A DNA stretch of 64,000 nt from an uncultured Alistipes sp. (GCA_900768015.1 CAAGBI010000076.1:1-64000); one strand, 5' to 3'; counted from the stretch's first letter, positions 53,173 to 62,315 are shown. The notes: generated by a model not told the origin, from the sequence alone. Numbers and translations are program-made.

Positions 53173-53247
53173 CCATGACGATGTATTGCGGTATGAGCCA
53201 GCCCCTATATCACCCATAGCTTGCGCATAACGCCCATTATAAGTGTT

Positions 53248-53297
53248 AAGCCGAGAATTTTGAGCCTATCCTTAGGCTTGAGATTCTCGGCTTTCTT
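53248..53297 (+). terminator. Terminator of the SDR gene
   Basis: AAGCCGAGAAT pairs with ATTCTCGGCTT, and AGCCTA with TAGGCT inside, followed by TCTTT. The remaining 280 bases before ahpC are AT-rich; a possible left-end fragment of the structured element (TTTGTGATAAGCGG) lies at about 53349. Confidence 0.8.
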
Positions 53298-53473
53298 TCA
53301 TGACCGAGGCACGCGCGATAGCACAGCTGCCGCAGCTATATTGCCCTCGAAGAGATATTTGTGATAAGCGGTGTATATGCGCTGTGGGGTTGGTATATAT
53401 TTTGTTTATGGCGGTATAAGAACATATGATTAAAGATTTTGCCTAAAAATGTTTGAGTTTAATTTATTTGTTT

Positions 53474-53481
53474 TACTTTTG
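53474..53481 (+). promoter_or_regulatory. -7 box (TACTTTTG) of ahpC
   Basis: TACTTTTG at 53474-53481, giving a leader of about 90 AT-rich bases. No OxyR site could be identified by eye. Confidence 0.55.
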
Positions 53482-53577
53482 CACTCGATAAGATTTGGTT
53501 ATGATAAGCAAAATTACGATAACTATATATTTATAACAAGATAAACAAATATATTAACAATTAAAAAAATTACAATT

Positions 53578-54144
53578 ATGACATCTATTATCAACTCACA
53601 GCTTCCAGAGTTCAAGGTTCAGGCATATCACAACGGCAATTTCACATCAGTATCGAGCGACGATGTAAAGGGTAAGTGGGCTATATTCTTCTTCTATCCT
53701 GCCGACTTCACCTTCGTGTGTCCAACAGAGTTGGTAGACCTTGCAGAGAAGTACGAGAAGCTAAAGAGCTTGGGCGTTGAGGTCTACTCTGTAAGCACCG
53801 ACTCACACTTTGTGCACAAGGCTTGGCACGACGCCTCTGAGAGCATTCGCAAGATTAACTATCCTATGTTGGCAGACCCAACAGGCGTGCTTAGCCGTGG
53901 CTTCGGCGTGATGATCGAGGAGGATGGCATGGCCTATCGTGGCACCTTCCTCGTAAACCCCGAGGGTAAGATTAAGATTGCTGAGATTCAGGATAATAGC
54001 ATCGGCCGTAATGCTGACGAGTTGGTGCGCAAGGTTGAGGCGGCTATCTTCGTGGCTAACCATCCTGGCGAGGTATGTCCCGCAAAGTGGAAGCAGGGCG
54101 CTGAGACCCTAAAGCCAAGTATCGACCTTGTTGGAAAGATCTAA
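53578..54144 (+). CDS. ahpC: Alkyl hydroperoxide reductase subunit AhpC
   Basis: 188 residues, a typical 2-Cys peroxiredoxin. Peroxidatic Cys48 is in DFTFVCPTEL and resolving Cys167 in GEVCPAKW. It detoxifies hydroperoxides with AhpF as electron donor; ahpF is 66 bases downstream. Confidence 0.97.
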   Translation: MTSIINSQLPEFKVQAYHNGNFTSVSSDDVKGKWAIFFFYPADFTFVCPTELVDLAEKYEKLKSLGVEVYSVSTDSHFVHKAWHDASESIRKINYPMLADPTGVLSRGFGVMIEEDGMAYRGTFLVNPEGKIKIAEIQDNSIGRNADELVRKVEAAIFVANHPGEVCPAKWKQGAETLKPSIDLVGKI

Positions 54145-54210
54145 TATAAACACTGGGAGTGCTCGGGGAATGCTCCTCGAAGCACTCCAAAACCTAAAAC
54201 GACAACTACT

Positions 54211-55776
54211 ATGATAGACTCATCTATTATCCAACAAGTAACAGATATATTCGCCAACTTAGACTCGCGCTATACACTCTCTGCCTACATCTCTTCGGAG
54301 CACGAGAGTGGCGCCCAGATGGCTGAGTTTCTCAACGATTTTGCAACGACATCCTCGCATATTAGCGTCGAGCACCACACAGCGACTGGCAACACCCTAT
54401 ATTTCGACCTCCTCAAAGAGGGTAGGCCCACAGGTATCGCCTTTCGAGGTATCCCCAACGGCCATGAGTTCACCTCGTTGCTGTTGGCGATACTCAATGC
54501 CGATGGCAAGGGTAAGAACCTCCCTGATGAGGGCATTGCTCGCCGCATAGGTGCTTTGCAGGGTGACATACGCTTGCAGACATACATATCGTTGAGCTGC
54601 ACAAACTGCCCCGATGTGGTGCAGACGCTCAACATATTTGCGCTGCTAAACCCAAGCATCAGCCACGAGATGGTTGATGGAGCATTGTTCCAAGACGAGG
54701 TGGAGGCTAAGGGTGTTCAGGCCGTGCCCAGCGTCTTTGCTAATGGCGAGTTGCTGCATGTGGGTCGTGGCTCACTCGGCGAACTACTCGAGAAGCTTGA
54801 GGCGAAGTACCCCTCAGCGGATGATGCTGCAAGTGCTACAGGCGAGCCTATTACTCGTCATTACGATGTGGTGGTAGTGGGTGGTGGCCCTGCGGGTGCT
54901 TCCGCAGCTATATACTCGGCACGCAAGGGCCTCAAGGTTGCAATCGTAGCTGAACGCATCGGAGGTCAGGTTAAGGAGACTGTGGGTATCGAGAACCTTA
55001 TATCTATACCTTACACCACGGGAAGCGAGCTTGCCGATAACCTGCGTACACATCTTACGCACTATCCCATAGAGTTGTTCGAGAATCGCCGTATTGAGCG
55101 CACCGAACTCGCGGGCAAGCAGAAGCTTATCGAGGTGGTGGGTGGCGAGCTCTTTAGCGCTCCTGCCGTCATCATAGCTACGGGTGCTGGCTGGCGCCGC
55201 CTAAATGTCGAAGGCGAAGCAGAGTATATAGGACGAGGCGTAGCCTTTTGCCCTCATTGCGATGGCCCATTCTATGCCGGTAAGAGGGTCGCTGTGGTAG
55301 GTGGCGGCAACTCGGGTATCGAGGCAGCTATCGACCTCGCGGGTATATGCCAAAAGGTTACGGTTATCGAGTTTATGGATAGCCTCAAGGCCGATAAAGT
55401 GCTTCAGGATAAGGCGCGTAGCCTGCCCAATGTCGAGATATTAACATCGACACAAACCACAAAGGTGGAGGGTAATGGCGAGAGACTTACGGCCCTACGC
55501 CTCAAAAATCGCCAGACTGATGAGGAGCATACGCTTGAACTTGACGGAGTCTTCGTGCAGATAGGCTTAAGCGCTAATAGCCAACCCTTTACCGAGCTCG
55601 AAAAGACCCGTATCGGAGAGATTGTTATCGATGCCCACTGCCGAACAAACATCTCGGGAGTCTATGCCGCAGGCGATGTTTCATCGGTGCCCTATAAGCA
55701 GATTATAATTGCCATGGGCGAGGGCGCTAAGGCGGCGCTCACAGCCTTTGACGATCGAACCCGTGGAGTGATATAG
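54211..55776 (+). CDS. ahpF: Alkyl hydroperoxide reductase subunit AhpF
   Basis: 521 residues. The N-terminal thioredoxin-like double domain has CxxC at C130-C133 (LSCTNCPDV). Then an FAD-binding segment [20 protein letters not shown] and the redox CPHCDGPFY (C347-C350), NAD-binding [15 protein letters not shown] and the C-terminal [15 protein letters not shown]. It transfers electrons from NADH to AhpC. Two terminator hairpins follow. Confidence 0.97.
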   Translation: MIDSSIIQQVTDIFANLDSRYTLSAYISSEHESGAQMAEFLNDFATTSSHISVEHHTATGNTLYFDLLKEGRPTGIAFRGIPNGHEFTSLLLAILNADGKGKNLPDEGIARRIGALQGDIRLQTYISLSCTNCPDVVQTLNIFALLNPSISHEMVDGALFQDEVEAKGVQAVPSVFANGELLHVGRGSLGELLEKLEAKYPSADDAASATGEPITRHYDVVVVGGGPAGASAAIYSARKGLKVAIVAERIGGQVKETVGIENLISIPYTTGSELADNLRTHLTHYPIELFENRRIERTELAGKQKLIEVVGGELFSAPAVIIATGAGWRRLNVEGEAEYIGRGVAFCPHCDGPFYAGKRVAVVGGGNSGIEAAIDLAGICQKVTVIEFMDSLKADKVLQDKARSLPNVEILTSTQTTKVEGNGERLTALRLKNRQTDEEHTLELDGVFVQIGLSANSQPFTELEKTRIGEIVIDAHCRTNISGVYAAGDVSSVPYKQIIIAMGEGAKAALTAFDDRTRGVI

Positions 55777-55800
55777 CCCCATACCATCTATACCACAAAA

Positions 55801-55826
55801 AACGACAGAGCACACGCTCTGTCGTT
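55801..55826 (+). terminator. First terminator after ahpF
   Basis: AACGACAGAGC pairs with GCTCTGTCGTT around ACAC, followed by GTCGTTTAC. Confidence 0.85.
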
Positions 55827-55840
55827 GTCGTTTACAAAAA

Positions 55841-55894
55841 AGTACTAAAAAATATAAGGAGTCCCCCAAAAGGACTCCTATATTATTTTATTCA
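55841..55894. repeat. Left inverted repeat of the AT-rich island (contains a hairpin)
   Basis: ACTAAAAAATATAAGGAGTCC then CCCAAAA and GGACTCCTATATTATTTT. The hairpin AGGAGTCC/GGACTCCT with T-rich sequence could terminate ahpF transcription. The same about 50 bases occur in reverse orientation at 62008-62060, with differences almost only in the loop. Confidence 0.8.
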
Positions 55895-56488
55895 TTTCGA
55901 GAGAGTTAAACGGTTTTCGAAACCCATCAAAAATCCCTCAAAAATCACAGTTTCTCACCCGAAAAATACCCAAAAATTTTTATCAGAAATTTAGGGAATT
56001 TTTGTGTATGGGGTGGCAGCAGTAAACTCCACCTCCAGTGCAGTAGCAATCAGTACTGCAATGTAGAACTCAAATATTAGTATAGGACTGCCTATTAATA
56101 GCCCCAGTAGAGTAAATTTTATTGACGATACCTCTTTTGAGTGTTGTTCGTTTACGAAAATATTTCTACATTTGTAATCGGATTGGGTTGTGAAAGATCC
56201 AATTCATACATAATAGAAAGTGTTTTCGCACTGTCCTTAAGTGAAAATGTGGAAGTTTTCAATGACAACAGGACGACGGATAACACTCATTCCTTGTATA
56301 GTTATGTGGCTATACACCTTTGGTGTATTTACCCTTATACTATCCAAGCGTAGGGTATCGCATCGTTTATTCTTACAGAGGTCTTTCCACAACCTTCACT
56401 TAGATAAACGAAAGTCAACTCCACACTTTCTTTTTTGTGCGAATAGCCATAGTAGGAGTTGCGTGGCAGAACAAGCTACTAAACTACT
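55895..56488. other. AT-rich region with no convincing gene
   Basis: 594 bases between the left island repeat and the first island gene. There are short open frames on both strands, but none shows a recognisable protein pattern or a start preceded by a good site. A possible -7 box TACATTTG lies at 56167-56174, which would give the first island gene a leader of over 300 bases. A GGTTTTCGAAACCC palindrome is at about 55910-55925. It may contain remnants of lost genes. Confidence 0.5.
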
Positions 56489-57949
56489 ATGTCTTCTAAC
56501 AAAGGAAAGAACGGCATCGTCTTAAACCGAATGTATGTAGGCGATTATTTAGCTACCAATCTTGGTCATGAGGTAATTAACCTCTTTAAGGCAGACAATG
56601 GTAAACATTATATCTATCTCAATGCAACGGGTAATTTCTCAAATGTACACAGTGACAAGATTGGTTATATGTTGTTTGTTAAATATCATGTGGATGGTGC
56701 TATTGAGGTTATTGGGATGGCGAAAGGGCTATCTGATATTCCTGGTGCAAATAAGACACTTCATAGAGATATAGTATATAAAGGCATTGATGATGATATC
56801 TGGCAGTTACAGAAAAATTATATCGATGCACAGACTAATAAGCAAGGAGAAAAGGTGGGTATATCTTATGGTGGTGTTCCAATTTTAGATATCTTCAAAG
56901 GTTCAAAGCAGCAAAGCATTTTAATTACATATGAAGCAAAGAATGTTTACAAACCATGTAAGCGTATTTTTATACGCTACAGCAATGTAGATATTAATTG
57001 TAACGATGAGCATATCTGCGTCACATTAGAAGGTTATAACCAGGCTACGACATCGCTAAAATGCTATATTTATCCAGATGGGACATGTAAAAGAGAACAA
57101 GATAAGGGTAATATAGACAAGAAGAGAGATGACTACACAAAAATTTTCACTCTAATTATCAAAAACAATAGTATATGGGAAGAGGTTAAAACCTTAAAAG
57201 AAACCCTTGATGAGAGTAAACAAGAATATAAAAAGTCTTTAACTCGTGAAGTGTCAATATTCGATATCTGCAGAATTCAGAACAACGAGAATGCCTTTTC
57301 GGATGCACTTAAACACTTTATGGAGCAATCTCAACCTAAATATATAGAACTGTGGCAAAAATTTTTTAGAGAGGTCAAGTTTTCTATGTTAGACGACCAA
57401 TATAATTGCAAACCTCTTAACATAAAATTGGAGGACTATTGCGTAGCTCGAGAAGAGGATATCTCAAAAAATAGCCCACTGAGTGGTCGTATAGATTTGG
57501 TGATAAGAGATAAAGAAAATATCATTGTTATTGAGAATAAGATTAAATCTGACATTAACAAAATCGCCACAGATAATACCAGCACCCAACTAAGACGATA
57601 TTATAAGTATATAGAGCATAAGATTAGGCACGAAGATAAGGAAAATCAAGATTATGGTAAGACACCTCACTATATTCTACTAACTCCGAAGTATAATATC
57701 CCTGAAATTGCGGATGAACCCAATGAGAAAGTACAGATGAAGGATGTATATAAAATAGTCACCTATGAAAAACTGCATAAGTTCATACAAGAAAATATTT
57801 CTGATTTTAACGATGACCGCAATTTTATAGATTTCCATAACGCAATGTTCCGTCATACACTTGATAATGTAAACGACTACCTATACCACGATATGATGGA
57901 AAAATTTATTAATATTATTGTAAAAAATCCTAAACAGAAAATATTTTAA
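56489..57949 (+). CDS. PD-(D/E)XK nuclease-like protein
   Basis: 486 residues. The C-terminal part (about 325-460) has the nuclease core: Asp336 in SGRIDLVIRD, then E349-N-K351 in VIENKI, with Q367 and Tyr371 (QLRRYY) in the following helix, as in the PDDEXK_4-type superfamily. The N-terminal 220 residues (YVGDYLATNLGHEVINLFKA; YIYLNATGNF) form a separate domain that I do not recognise. A charged coiled stretch (240-260) joins them. A restriction- or defence-like role is an inference from the nuclease core and island location. Confidence 0.7.
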   Translation: MSSNKGKNGIVLNRMYVGDYLATNLGHEVINLFKADNGKHYIYLNATGNFSNVHSDKIGYMLFVKYHVDGAIEVIGMAKGLSDIPGANKTLHRDIVYKGIDDDIWQLQKNYIDAQTNKQGEKVGISYGGVPILDIFKGSKQQSILITYEAKNVYKPCKRIFIRYSNVDINCNDEHICVTLEGYNQATTSLKCYIYPDGTCKREQDKGNIDKKRDDYTKIFTLIIKNNSIWEEVKTLKETLDESKQEYKKSLTREVSIFDICRIQNNENAFSDALKHFMEQSQPKYIELWQKFFREVKFSMLDDQYNCKPLNIKLEDYCVAREEDISKNSPLSGRIDLVIRDKENIIVIENKIKSDINKIATDNTSTQLRRYYKYIEHKIRHEDKENQDYGKTPHYILLTPKYNIPEIADEPNEKVQMKDVYKIVTYEKLHKFIQENISDFNDDRNFIDFHNAMFRHTLDNVNDYLYHDMMEKFINIIVKNPKQKIF

Positions 57950-57971
57950 TAGAACCTTATATATTTGAGTT

Positions 57972-58628
57972 ATGAGCTTACTTGATGATAGCGCCACCAT
58001 ACTTAAACGTGCAGATGAGGCTATAAAACAAAGAATGATTCGTGAAAAGGTTGCCCATTGCCTTGTTGCATACGGGTTGCCACCTCGTTGCTTCGTGGCA
58101 GAAGAACAAGAGGATGTGTTGGTAAAAAAGATTTCGGAGGTTTGGAACCTTTCGAACATAAAGTGGCGCACTCCATTTGCTGAAAGATTGGAGCGAGATT
58201 TTATCTCTCACCACGACGAGCATAAGGAGCGAACTCTTCTGTCACTTGATTGTCGCACATTGAAGAAAGGTGATGCTTATGGGTGGCTTAAACTTATCTC
58301 AGAGGGTATGAAGAACGACACTCTTAACAAACCTATTTTGGTGATTGAGAATGTAGATCAAATACCCGATGGCGACCGTAGCGTCTACGACGACCCTCAA
58401 TATATAGAGGACATATTAGTGCGTTCGTGGAAGAATGAGCTTATCAACATTGGCGATTTATATCTTGACCGCCGAGAAATGACCATCATCTTGACTTGCT
58501 CATCTGATAACCACGCACGACTTGGCAATGCTTGTCACGACTGCTCTTATGCTTGGGCTGGCGAGTTCGATGAGTGGCTAGAAAAACATACTGAGACAGC
58601 AACTAAAATGGTAGAAAAAGAGTTATAA
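57972..58628 (+). CDS. NTPase-like protein without a P-loop
   Basis: 218 residues, 22 bases after the nuclease-like gene, so probably co-transcribed. Residues 121-130 (PILVIENVDQ) look like a Walker B strand and 171-180 (TIILTCSSDN) like a sensor-1 strand of AAA/STAND ATPases, but no G-x-x-x-x-G-K-[ST] loop is present before them. The N-terminus (1-60) is helical. Probably a degenerate ATPase that may bind partners rather than hydrolyse ATP. No named family recognised. Confidence 0.55.
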   Translation: MSLLDDSATILKRADEAIKQRMIREKVAHCLVAYGLPPRCFVAEEQEDVLVKKISEVWNLSNIKWRTPFAERLERDFISHHDEHKERTLLSLDCRTLKKGDAYGWLKLISEGMKNDTLNKPILVIENVDQIPDGDRSVYDDPQYIEDILVRSWKNELINIGDLYLDRREMTIILTCSSDNHARLGNACHDCSYAWAGEFDEWLEKHTETATKMVEKEL

Positions 58629-58717
58629 AAAATCAATACAGAACTAAGGGATGTGTGTTTTTTATTTTTGTAAGTGTTTGATTAGTATATATTTACAAAA
58701 TAATCTCAAAAATAGTT

Positions 58718-58761
58718 GTCGATTTTACTAAAGATTTTTGAGTTTTTCTTATATATACATA
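58718..58761 (+). promoter_or_regulatory. Duplicated upstream element, copy 1
   Basis: CGATTTTACTAAAG, then TTTTTGAGTTTTTCTTATATATACATA. The same string with few changes lies at 60068-60109, upstream of the second WG-repeat gene. It probably holds the promoter or a shared operator. Confidence 0.65.
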
Positions 58762-58797
58762 GAAGTACTTCAAAACAAACACAAAAGAATAGAAAAT

Positions 58798-59952
58798 ATG
58801 GATTATACTTATAAAAAGATTAAGAATTTTGCTACGCGATTGAGCAAAGAATTGGGACTTCAAATGCATATTCATAAAGAGGGCAAGACACTTGTTTGCT
58901 TTTTGAGAGAATGGTTAGATCTAGACCCTTATGCTTGGGTAGATATCAACATAGGTACCTACGATAAGTGGATGCAGAAGCTTCATATGAGTCGAGAGAT
59001 TCACGGTGGTGGCGACTGGTATGCGCTCTCCGATTTTAGTGAAGATACGCAGGCTATGGTTCGTGATGCCCGTCGAAAGGGTGAGCCAGTGGTGTGGCTA
59101 GAGATGGCTATTCGCACTATGAGACATAAGCGACACGAGGCTCGATGCGCTCTGATAAAAGGAAGTGAGTGCGAGTTTGACGATGAAGATATTAATTATA
59201 TCAAGGAGTGGTTGAATAAGCAAAGAGCAACTATTGCCCCCGAGGAGGCTGCCGCTTTGAAGGTTGTCAACAGTCGAGGGTTTTATTACCCGCATTACGA
59301 CAAGCAGAGTGAAACAATTTCGGTACAAAAAGATGGTAAATATGGGTTACTTGACAAGGAGGGTGAGATTATTTGTGAGCCTCTCTATGACAATATTCAC
59401 CCTTTGAGAAATGGCAATGTCATAGTATGCAAAGAGAAGAGTTGGAGCCTAATCAATCGACAAGGCGAGATATTGAAGAGGCTCGAGTATGACACGGTTA
59501 TAAAATTTGTTGATGGCTTTGCCATCGTTGCACTTGGGGATAAGGAAGGCATTATCGATGAGTCGGGAAATGTGTTGGGAGAGTTGAAGTATGACGAGAT
59601 TAGATCACTGCAGTCTATTTCACGATATGGAGAAGAAGATAAATTTGCAGAATACTTCGAGGCGTGCATTGATGGTAAATGGGGATTTCTGAACAAACAT
59701 GGTAAAGAAATGAGTCCGTTTGTGTATGATGATATTCAAATGGGAGATTTCGAAGGAGGCTTTGTCCGAGTATGTAAAAATGGCAAGTGGGGCTATGTAA
59801 ATGACAAATGTGAGGAAATGTGCGAGTTCGTATATGAGTTTGACTGGAGGAATTTTCTTCGTTTGGGCGACAAGCTCTATAAACCCAATGCCGATGGAGT
59901 ATTGGAGGAATATGAGAAGAAACCAGTAGATGACAATGATCTTCCATTCTAA
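58798..59952 (+). CDS. WG-repeat protein
   Basis: 384 residues from ATG 58798 (a TTG further upstream is in the duplicated non-coding region). The N-terminal part (1-155) is unlike known domains and includes a Trp-rich stretch (WLDLDPYAWVDINIGTYDKW). From about 180, four to five WG/KWG repeats follow, e.g. KDGKYGLLDKEGEIICEPLYDNI and DGKWGFLNKHGKEMSPFVYDDI. WG repeats form beta-propeller-like scaffolds for binding. Role unknown. Confidence 0.8.
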   Translation: MDYTYKKIKNFATRLSKELGLQMHIHKEGKTLVCFLREWLDLDPYAWVDINIGTYDKWMQKLHMSREIHGGGDWYALSDFSEDTQAMVRDARRKGEPVVWLEMAIRTMRHKRHEARCALIKGSECEFDDEDINYIKEWLNKQRATIAPEEAAALKVVNSRGFYYPHYDKQSETISVQKDGKYGLLDKEGEIICEPLYDNIHPLRNGNVIVCKEKSWSLINRQGEILKRLEYDTVIKFVDGFAIVALGDKEGIIDESGNVLGELKYDEIRSLQSISRYGEEDKFAEYFEACIDGKWGFLNKHGKEMSPFVYDDIQMGDFEGGFVRVCKNGKWGYVNDKCEEMCEFVYEFDWRNFLRLGDKLYKPNADGVLEEYEKKPVDDNDLPF

Positions 59953-60067
59953 ATATGACTCCTGATTCTATAATTGGGACCTACTTTGTAGATAAAATAC
60001 GATGTAGGTCCTTTTATATTAATTACTGATAGTCTGCACTTTGCGAGTTGGATTAAAATATTTTTCG

Positions 60068-60109
60068 CGATTTCACTAAAGTTTTTCGAGTTTTTGGTAT
60101 ATATACATA
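60068..60109 (+). promoter_or_regulatory. Duplicated upstream element, copy 2
   Basis: CGATTTCACTAAAG, then TTTTTCGAGTTTTTGGTATATATACATA; nearly the same as copy 1 at 58718. It lies 22 bases before the ATG of the second WG gene. Confidence 0.65.
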
Positions 60110-60131
60110 TAAACTTAAAAAATCGAGCATT

Positions 60132-60524
60132 ATGACAAAAGGCAAGCAGACTCTACTGCGATTGGTTTTTAATAGCAAAGAGCACACATTCGACAAGAAG
60201 ATACTATCGAAGTATGATTGGGTAGATTGTTTTGTCTGCGAAGATAGAGCAAAAGTTAGACTTAACGACAAGGAGGGGTATATCGATACCGATGGTAGGG
60301 AGATTTGCCCTATAAAGTATGACGAAACAGATATTTTTAGCGAGGGCTTAGCGAGTGTTTGCATCGACGGCAAGTGGGGTTTCATCAATACCGAAGGTGA
60401 GGAGGTCATTCCGTTGATGTATGACGAGGTTATTAGAATGTTTCGTAAGGGATTTGCCGTAGTACGCATTGGCGAAAAGAAGTTGGCGATAAATGAGTTA
60501 GGATATATTGTAAAGAAATTATAA
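60132..60524 (+). CDS. Small WG-repeat protein
   Basis: 130 residues, with about three WG repeats: VRLNDKEGYIDTDGREICPIKYDE and IDGKWGFINTEGEEVIPLMYDEV are clear. No signal peptide. It shares repeat sequence and upstream region with the larger WG protein 1.3 kb before. First gene of a probable four-gene run (60132-62018). Confidence 0.78.
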   Translation: MTKGKQTLLRLVFNSKEHTFDKKILSKYDWVDCFVCEDRAKVRLNDKEGYIDTDGREICPIKYDETDIFSEGLASVCIDGKWGFINTEGEEVIPLMYDEVIRMFRKGFAVVRIGEKKLAINELGYIVKKL

Positions 60525-60542
60525 TAAAATAGATATTTCAAA

Positions 60543-60884
60543 ATGAAAACGGTACAGGATTACTTAAATGAGATAGGCACAGAGGTATTACTTACTGCCG
60601 AAGAGGAGACGGTTTTACTGCCACAAGCTGCTAATGGAAATGAGGAGGCTCTCGACAAAATTATAAATGCTAATCTGCGTTTTATTGTTAGCATAGCAAA
60701 CCAATATCAAAATAGAAGACTCTCTCTGCTCCAGCTCTTTGATATCAGTAAGCAAGGGTTAGCATATGCCGTAAAGGAGAGCGTTTCAAAACCTCACAAT
60801 CAAAGGTTTATTCAGTTCGCTGTGCCGTATATGCGAAAGGCTATCGAGGAGGTGATTGACAAACAGAGTGCATTAAGAGCTTAA
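60543..60884 (+). CDS. Truncated sigma-70-like protein (region 1.2-2 only)
   Basis: 113 residues. It aligns by eye with the Bacteroidetes primary sigma factor: VQDYLNEIGTEVLLTAEEE (region 1.2), NANLRFIVSIANQYQNRRLSL at 42-62 (2.1-2.2), then F-A-V-P-Y-M-R-K-A where sigma has Y-A-V-W-W-I-R-Q-S. It stops soon after, so regions 3 and 4 are absent. The two Trp residues needed for promoter melting are replaced. It probably binds core RNA polymerase without acting as a normal sigma factor. Confidence 0.68.
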   Translation: MKTVQDYLNEIGTEVLLTAEEETVLLPQAANGNEEALDKIINANLRFIVSIANQYQNRRLSLLQLFDISKQGLAYAVKESVSKPHNQRFIQFAVPYMRKAIEEVIDKQSALRA

Positions 60885-60945
60885 TGAAAAGTATGATCAA
60901 GATAACAAAGAGAAGAAAAATAAAACATTACCAAATTGACGAACT

Positions 60946-61584
60946 ATGGAGAAAGAACTTAGGTTAAGAGATCCAGGTATAGGTAATCTGCCAATTATAC
61001 CACCACTCGAAGAGAGCGATGAAATAATAGATCATAACAAGAAGACTATATTACTACAAGTCTATGGTGAAAGTGTCGATTTGGCTTTAGCGGAGACTGA
61101 CAGGGAAGTGTGGCGTGAAACGTTATGCAGAGGTTTGGTGTTCAACAATTATGGTAGTTACTCAATAAGTGTTGAGGTTGATGGTAAAAGAATTCACCCA
61201 AGCTTTAATAATGTAAACCGAATACCCAAAGAGTTTATCATATCGAAGGAGTGGCAGAACAAGAAGCTCGATTGGAATAGCTGTATATGCAAATCATTGG
61301 ATATTGAATTCTATTGCGATATAGAGGTGGATGCAGAGTTTGACGAGAAGTTATTGCAATACAATGTTGTCTATCCAGCATCCATTCGAGTCGGCAGAAA
61401 GGTTTATCGCTACAACCGACCTATACTGACGGGTGTCAACTATAATGGAAAAGACTACAAATTGTATCCATTTAGAAGAAAGTTGAAAGTCTTAGTTAAT
61501 ATACCAATTGATTTGGATATAGAGGAACCCAACGAGTCGATATTAGATGGGTTCTATATCCCAGAGTATAACACGATTAAATAA
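60946..61584 (+). CDS. Island protein of unknown function
   Basis: 212 residues, not recognised. It contains alternating short strands (QVYGESVDLALAE; YSISVEVDGKRIHPSF) and a basic C-terminal part. No membrane helix or signal. Its stop overlaps the start of the next gene (TAATG), so the two are translationally coupled. Base composition matches the rest of the island. Confidence 0.55.
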   Translation: MEKELRLRDPGIGNLPIIPPLEESDEIIDHNKKTILLQVYGESVDLALAETDREVWRETLCRGLVFNNYGSYSISVEVDGKRIHPSFNNVNRIPKEFIISKEWQNKKLDWNSCICKSLDIEFYCDIEVDAEFDEKLLQYNVVYPASIRVGRKVYRYNRPILTGVNYNGKDYKLYPFRRKLKVLVNIPIDLDIEEPNESILDGFYIPEYNTIK

Positions 61585-62018
61585 TGAAACATAAAATAGT
61601 TGAGCAAGCCGTACGATGGCTTGAGAAAATGGGCATAGAAGTCGAGCATAATGAGGAACTTCAAGAATTTGAGTTTGAGTATAAGGGTGCCTTTATGATT
61701 ATTCATACGGATACTCCCGAAGGTGTACTTTCGTTCACTTGTCCGTATGTGTTCCCCGATGAGGTGTCGAATGAGAATAAAACTATTTTTGAGAAGGCTA
61801 AAGAATGGTGGACAAAACATATCGACACAGAACATTGTTTTTGCGAATTTGTAGACAATGATCTCGCCTATATATGTTGCTTGTATGGTCGATATTGCAA
61901 AGGTCCCCTCCGTAAATATGAATTGGTGGAAATACTTGATGATACCATACAAAAATGGGAACTTTTTATGATTGCCATATCATCGTCTTTCAACAATCAA
62001 CTTAATATAAAAAAATAA
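61584..62018 (+). CDS. Island protein of unknown function, possibly YbjN/chaperone-like
   Basis: 144 residues. The alpha-beta-beta-beta-alpha pattern (VEQAVRWLEKMGIEVEHNEEL; EFEYKGAFMIIHTDTPEGVLSFTCPY) resembles the YbjN/type III chaperone-like fold, but this is inferred from the pattern only. The Met start overlaps the preceding stop. Last gene of the island; the right inverted repeat lies just after. Confidence 0.5.
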   Translation: MKHKIVEQAVRWLEKMGIEVEHNEELQEFEFEYKGAFMIIHTDTPEGVLSFTCPYVFPDEVSNENKTIFEKAKEWWTKHIDTEHCFCEFVDNDLAYICCLYGRYCKGPLRKYELVEILDDTIQKWELFMIAISSSFNNQLNIKK

Positions 62019-62060
62019 TATAGGAGTCCTTGTGGGACTCCTTATATTTTTTAGTTCTTT
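62008..62060. repeat. Right inverted repeat of the AT-rich island (contains a hairpin)
   Basis: Read on the minus strand: ACTAAAAAATATAAGGAGTCC, then CACA and AGGACTCCTATATTATTTTT. This is the left island repeat in the opposite orientation. Its hairpin AGGAGTCC/GGACTCCT could end transcription of the tRNA-Arg gene. Confidence 0.8.
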
Positions 62061-62062
62061 CG

Positions 62063-62136
62063 TGATTCCGGCGGGGTTCGAACCCACGACCCACAGCTTA
62101 GAAGGCTGTTGCTCTATCCAACTGAGCTACGGAACC
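62063..62136 (-). tRNA. tRNA-Arg (TCT anticodon)
   Basis: 74 bases, minus strand from GGTTCCG to the discriminator A. The acceptor pairs GGTTCCG/CGGAATC (one G-T). D-arm AGCTCAGTTGGATAGAGC, anticodon loop CTTCTAA with anticodon TCT at 62102-62100, and T-loop GGGTTCGAACCC. CCA is not encoded. The AT-rich island ends at the 3' side of this gene, a common insertion place for mobile elements. Confidence 0.95.
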
Positions 62137-62315
62137 AACTCCCTAAAATGTCTTCCCCCCCCTTCACATGCCGTTTGTCAACACCTCTCAGCGTATAACC
62201 ACCAGCACGCAGGGCAGATTACAACATTTTAGCGGTGCAAAATTACACAAAATATATTAATCCACCAAATTTTTCGGCTATCCTTATTTATAAAAACTCC
62301 ATTAAACCCTCCTCT

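Noticed and set aside
55905..55930. GGTTTTCGAAACCC as a possible att site matching the tRNA-Arg T-loop
   Set aside because: Only a short palindromic resemblance to GGGTTCGAACCC, no longer tRNA 3' match, and no integrase gene nearby.
56141..56525. Short open frames of 70 and 94 codons before the nuclease-like gene
   Set aside because: No recognisable domain, overlapping frames, no clear start site; treated as non-coding or relic.
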